DNA of 64,000 nt from Amycolatopsis sulphurea (GTDB lineage Bacteria; Actinomycetota; Actinomycetes; Mycobacteriales; Pseudonocardiaceae), in contig NZ_PDJK01000002.1 in NCBI RefSeq assembly GCF_002564045.1, positions 930,001 to 994,000 on the forward strand, read 5' to 3'. Positions 61,062 through 64,000 of the stretch are shown piece by piece. How positions within the stretch are numbered: the stretch's first letter is position 1; the number at the start of each line of letters is the position of its first letter. The notes below the pieces were generated by a model. It was not told the DNA's origin, did no database searches, and saw only the letters and a program-made list of their open reading frames with translations. The translations under genes and the position numbers were made by a program.

Positions 61062-64000
61062 ATGGCCCGCCGAAACAAGGGCACTGCCACCAAGATCGAC
61101 GCGACCGCGTTCGACCAGCCGGGGGCGCAGGTCTTCGACAATCCGCTGAAGACCGAGATCGAGGACTCCTACCTGGAGTACGCGTACTCGGTCATCCACT
61201 CCCGCGCCCTCCCGGACGCGCGAGACGGCCTGAAGCCGGTCCACCGCCGCATCCTCTACTCGATGAACGAGAACGGGTACCGGCCCAGCCACGCCTACGT
61301 GAAGTCCTCCCGCGTGGTCGGCGACTGTTTCGTCCGCGGCGCGCTGGTGCCGACGCCGGACGGCCTGCGCCCGATCGAAGGCATCGAGATCGGCGACCTG
61401 GTACTGGACAGTCACGGCACCGCCGTGCCGGTCACCGAGGCCTACCAGAACCCGCCTGCCGAACTCGTGCGCGTCACGTGGTCGAACGGCCACACGATGA
61501 CCGTCACCCCCGGACAGCGGTTCCGGACGGTGACCGAGGATTCGACATTGACCTGGACGGCTGCCCGCGACCTGACCGGGCGGCTGACGCTCGGCTACGG
61601 AAGCGGCCGCCGCACTGCGGCGCCTGCCGGAGGAGATCGATACGCCTACCTCCTCGGCCTTGCCATCACCGAGAGTGGCCCCCGCAGCGACGCGAAGCGG
61701 GTTCCGGCGGAGATCCTCGCGGACCGATCGGCCTGGATTCCTTTCCTCGGCGGCCTTTTCGACGGAGACGGTGACGTCCGGGAGAACCATCGGGAGATCG
61801 CGTACGCCGGTATGAGCAGTGAACTCGTCCGGCAGGTCTACGCGATGCTCGCAGACCTGGGTATGCACGGTCGTCATGAACCGGACGGTCACGGGGCGCG
61901 GCAGGCCCTGTCGGTCAGCGGTTCCGACGCCGTGACTCTCGCACATGCGCTCCTTCCGTGGAGCACCATCGACCACAAGAAAAACAGCCTCGAAAATCTC
62001 GCGAAAAACGCCTTCGAGGACAGCGGAAAACCAGAAGAAAACGCATTCCAGACAGCACTGACAGCGGCGAGCGAAACGAAAGTCCGCTACGGCAACGACC
62101 GGCACGGAACTACACTGGCCGACCGCTCTTTTCCGCTTTCCCGGGCGAGCCAGGACGGCTGGATCGAGAAGCTGCGCCGAATCGGTTCTCCGCTTGCCGA
62201 ACGGCTCGACGCCCTCCACGGGTTCTCGTTCCTCGGGGTAGCATCGGTTGAACCGGTCAGGCCGGACGTCACCTACGATATTCAAGTAGGCACCGAAGAA
62301 CACGAATTCGTGGTCGAAGGTTTCGTCGTCCACAACTGCATGGGCAAATACCATCCGCACGGCGACACCGCGATTTACGATGCCATGGTACGATTAGCTC
62401 AGGATTTCTCTCTGAATGCCCCTCTTATCGACGGGCATGGAAATTTTGGAAGCCCAGACGACGGACCGGCTGCGAGCCGTTACACCGAAGCCCGGATGTC
62501 CCCCGAAGCCATGCTCCTGGTCGGCGAGCTGGGCGAGGACACCGTCGATTTCCGGCCCAACTACGACGGTTCCCTGCAGGAGCCCTCGGTGCTGCCCGCC
62601 GCCTACCCGAACCTGCTGGTCAACGGCACTTCCGGGATCGCGGTCGGGATGGCCACCAACATGATCCCGCACAATCTCGGTGAGGTGATCGGGGCCGCGC
62701 GGTGGCTGATCAACCATCCGGCCGCGAGTCTCGACAAGCTGATGGAGTACGTGCCCGGCCCCGATCTGCCCACCGGCGGCAGCCTGCTGGGTCTCGACGA
62801 GGTGCGCAAGGCCTACGAGACCGGCCGCGGGGTCGTGCGCATGCGCGCGATCGTGGAGACCGGGCCGCTGGAGGGCAGCCGCGGGCGGCAGGCGATCACG
62901 GTCACCGAGCTGCCCTACGGGGTCGGGCCGGAGAAGGTGATCGAGAAGATCACCGACGAGGTCAACAAGTCCAAGCGGCTCACCGGGATCGCGGACGTCA
63001 AGGACCTCACCGACCGGGAGAACGGCACCCGGCTGGTGATCGAGTGCAAGGTGGGGGTGAATCCGCAGGCGCTGCTGGCCGATCTGTACCGGCTCACGCC
63101 GCTGGAGCAGTCCTTCGGCATCAACAACCTGGTGCTCGTCGACGGCCAGCCGCAGACGCTCGGGCTCAAGGCGCTGCTGGAGGTCTTCCTCAAGCACCGC
63201 TACGAGGTGGTCACCCGGCGCACCCGCTACCGGCGCCGCAAGCGCGAGGAACGGCTGCACCTGGTCGAGGGCCTGCTGATCGCGTTGCTGAACATCGACA
63301 AGGTGATCCGGCTGATCCGGGAGAGCGAGGACGCCGCCGCGGCCAAGGACGGCCTGATGCGGCGGTTCAAGCTCTCCGAGATCCAGGCCACCTACATCCT
63401 GGACACCCCGCTGCGCCGGCTCACCAAGTACGACCGGCTGGAGCTGGAGAGCGAGCAGGACCGGCTGCGTGCGGAGATCGCCGAGCTGACCACCATTCTC
63501 GAGGACGAGTCGGTGCTCAAGAAGCTGGTCTCCACCGAGCTGGCGAAGATCGCCAAGGACTTTCCCACCGAGCGGCGCACCCGGCTCATCGACGGGGACC
63601 TCAAGGAAGTGCTGGCCGCGTCCAAGCCGTCCGGTCCGCTGGAGGTCACCGACGACCCGTGTCAGGTGATCCTCTCCGCCACCGGGCTGGTCGCGCGCAC
63701 CGCCGCGGAATCCGAGGAGTCCGCGGAGGTCCGGCGCCGCAACGGGCGGGTGAAGCACGACACGATGGTCGCAGTGGTCCATACCACTGCGCGGGGTCAG
63801 GTACTGCTGGTGACCAGCCGCGGGCGGGCGTTCAAGACCGAGGTGCTGCCGTTGCCGGTGCTGCCCGAGCAGGCGGGCACGGTCTCGCTGCGCGGCGGGA
63901 TGGCCGCGAAGGAGCTGGTCCCGCTGGAGAAGGGCGAACGCGTGGTCGGCATCGCCCCGCTCGGCGAGCAGGCGGCGGGCTCGCCGGGGCTGGCGATCGG
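61062..64000 (+). CDS. parC: Type IIA topoisomerase subunit A (ParC/GyrA2-like) with intein, partial
   Basis: It begins at ATG 61062 after AAGGAG and is open to the window end, so the C-terminus is missing. The extein begins AFDQPG-like TAFDQPGAQVFDNPLKTEIE and has VHRRILYSMNENGYRPSHAY. After the intein come CMGKYHPHGDTAIYDAMVRL, GNFGSPDDGPAASRY with the DNA-cleaving Tyr (mature residue ~137), and MATNMIPHNLGEVI. Together with ParE it forms a decatenating or gyrase-like heterotetramer. A rare TTA codon occurs at 62394-62396. The intein occupies precursor residues 89-425. Confidence 0.94.
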   Translation, partial: MARRNKGTATKIDATAFDQPGAQVFDNPLKTEIEDSYLEYAYSVIHSRALPDARDGLKPVHRRILYSMNENGYRPSHAYVKSSRVVGDCFVRGALVPTPDGLRPIEGIEIGDLVLDSHGTAVPVTEAYQNPPAELVRVTWSNGHTMTVTPGQRFRTVTEDSTLTWTAARDLTGRLTLGYGSGRRTAAPAGGDRYAYLLGLAITESGPRSDAKRVPAEILADRSAWIPFLGGLFDGDGDVRENHREIAYAGMSSELVRQVYAMLADLGMHGRHEPDGHGARQALSVSGSDAVTLAHALLPWSTIDHKKNSLENLAKNAFEDSGKPEENAFQTALTAASETKVRYGNDRHGTTLADRSFPLSRASQDGWIEKLRRIGSPLAERLDALHGFSFLGVASVEPVRPDVTYDIQVGTEEHEFVVEGFVVHNCMGKYHPHGDTAIYDAMVRLAQDFSLNAPLIDGHGNFGSPDDGPAASRYTEARMSPEAMLLVGELGEDTVDFRPNYDGSLQEPSVLPAAYPNLLVNGTSGIAVGMATNMIPHNLGEVIGAARWLINHPAASLDKLMEYVPGPDLPTGGSLLGLDEVRKAYETGRGVVRMRAIVETGPLEGSRGRQAITVTELPYGVGPEKVIEKITDEVNKSKRLTGIADVKDLTDRENGTRLVIECKVGVNPQALLADLYRLTPLEQSFGINNLVLVDGQPQTLGLKALLEVFLKHRYEVVTRRTRYRRRKREERLHLVEGLLIALLNIDKVIRLIRESEDAAAAKDGLMRRFKLSEIQATYILDTPLRRLTKYDRLELESEQDRLRAEIAELTTILEDESVLKKLVSTELAKIAKDFPTERRTRLIDGDLKEVLAASKPSGPLEVTDDPCQVILSATGLVARTAAESEESAEVRRRNGRVKHDTMVAVVHTTARGQVLLVTSRGRAFKTEVLPLPVLPEQAGTVSLRGGMAAKELVPLEKGERVVGIAPLGEQAAGSPGLAI
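61326..62336 (+). mobile_element. Intein in ParC with degenerate LAGLIDADG endonuclease
   Basis: A 337-aa intein inserted between VVGD and CMGKYHPHGD. N-terminal Cys (CFVRGALVPTPDGLRPIEG) and C-terminal VEGFVVHN with Cys+1 are intact, but block B reads TPGQRF, so the usual His is Gln. The endonuclease retains only LLGLAITESG, lacking the acidic residue of the first motif, and FLGGLFDGDGDV, a good second motif, with little sequence between them. It is probably endonuclease-dead. Splicing seems needed for an essential-type enzyme. Confidence 0.9.

Overview
The window is high-GC actinobacterial chromosome. Codon use, GTG starts, T7SS/ESX-type genes, geosmin synthase, streptogrisin-like protease, DUF3558 lipoproteins, a HelD-type ATPase and many copies of a GTGAAGGGGCCCTTCAC palindrome suggest Pseudonocardiaceae, most likely Amycolatopsis. 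This is inference from gene content; no rRNA marker is present.

Layout. 1-5.8 kb: end of a formate-dehydrogenase-like subunit with fdhD, then LysR, PPK2, AraC, TauE/SafE, ArsC-like and GNAT genes. 6-10 kb: a LigD-like phosphoesterase/polymerase without ligase domain, a coupled coiled-coil/membrane pair, a DUF6204-like gene and TetR. 10.3-17.6 kb: a large SARP/AAA regulator, a DrrAB-type ABC exporter, and a marR-xenobiotic-reductase operon divergent from yceI. 18-22.3 kb: a T7SS-associated operon behind a strong promoter, then a convergent Ser/Thr kinase. 22.4-25.3 kb: an MFS exporter, a 274-bp mobile element, and a minus-strand array of eleven tiny ORFs, each with its own Shine-Dalgarno, encoding MRDNNW-type octapeptides. 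25.3-29.1 kb: a diguanylate cyclase and two YbjQ-like proteins. 29.2-33.8 kb: a second T7SS-associated operon (EspG, PPE-like, DUF3558 lipoprotein) containing a recent 1.3-kb tandem duplication. 33.9-44 kb: SDR, SCO6745-like, secreted protease, SRPBCC, GNAT, geosmin synthase, a metallo-hydrolase remnant, a ferredoxin-P450-TetR set and a YbaB-like gene. 44.5-46.7 kb: HelD-like RNA polymerase-associated ATPase. 46.7-55 kb: LacI regulator, a YtfQRT-YjfF-like galactofuranose-type ABC importer and a secreted GH2 glycosidase. 55-57.3 kb: membrane protein and a CE1758/CE1759-like flavin pair. 57.5-64 kb: a ParE/ParC-type second topoisomerase, both subunits carrying inteins.

Two repeat families overlay this. 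(a) A roughly 51-bp nested palindrome lies at gene 3' ends, often between convergent genes, and looks like a bidirectional terminator that also supplies stop codons. (b) A roughly 273-bp MITE-like element with about 21-bp imperfect terminal inverted repeats carries that palindrome inside. Its copies are flanked by 10-11 bp direct repeats, and two insertions have changed the 3' ends of coding sequences in ways that can be reconstructed.

The most unusual object is the tiny-ORF array at 23.9-24.75 kb. Every unit has a GGAGGT site, an ATG or GTG start, invariant codons for D-N-N-W and a TGA stop, while the Arg wobble base and the spacers vary. This fits translated octapeptides of unknown function that a gene finder would miss. 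The inteins, the LacI operator/promoter layout and the galactofuranose-utilisation hypothesis are the next best leads.
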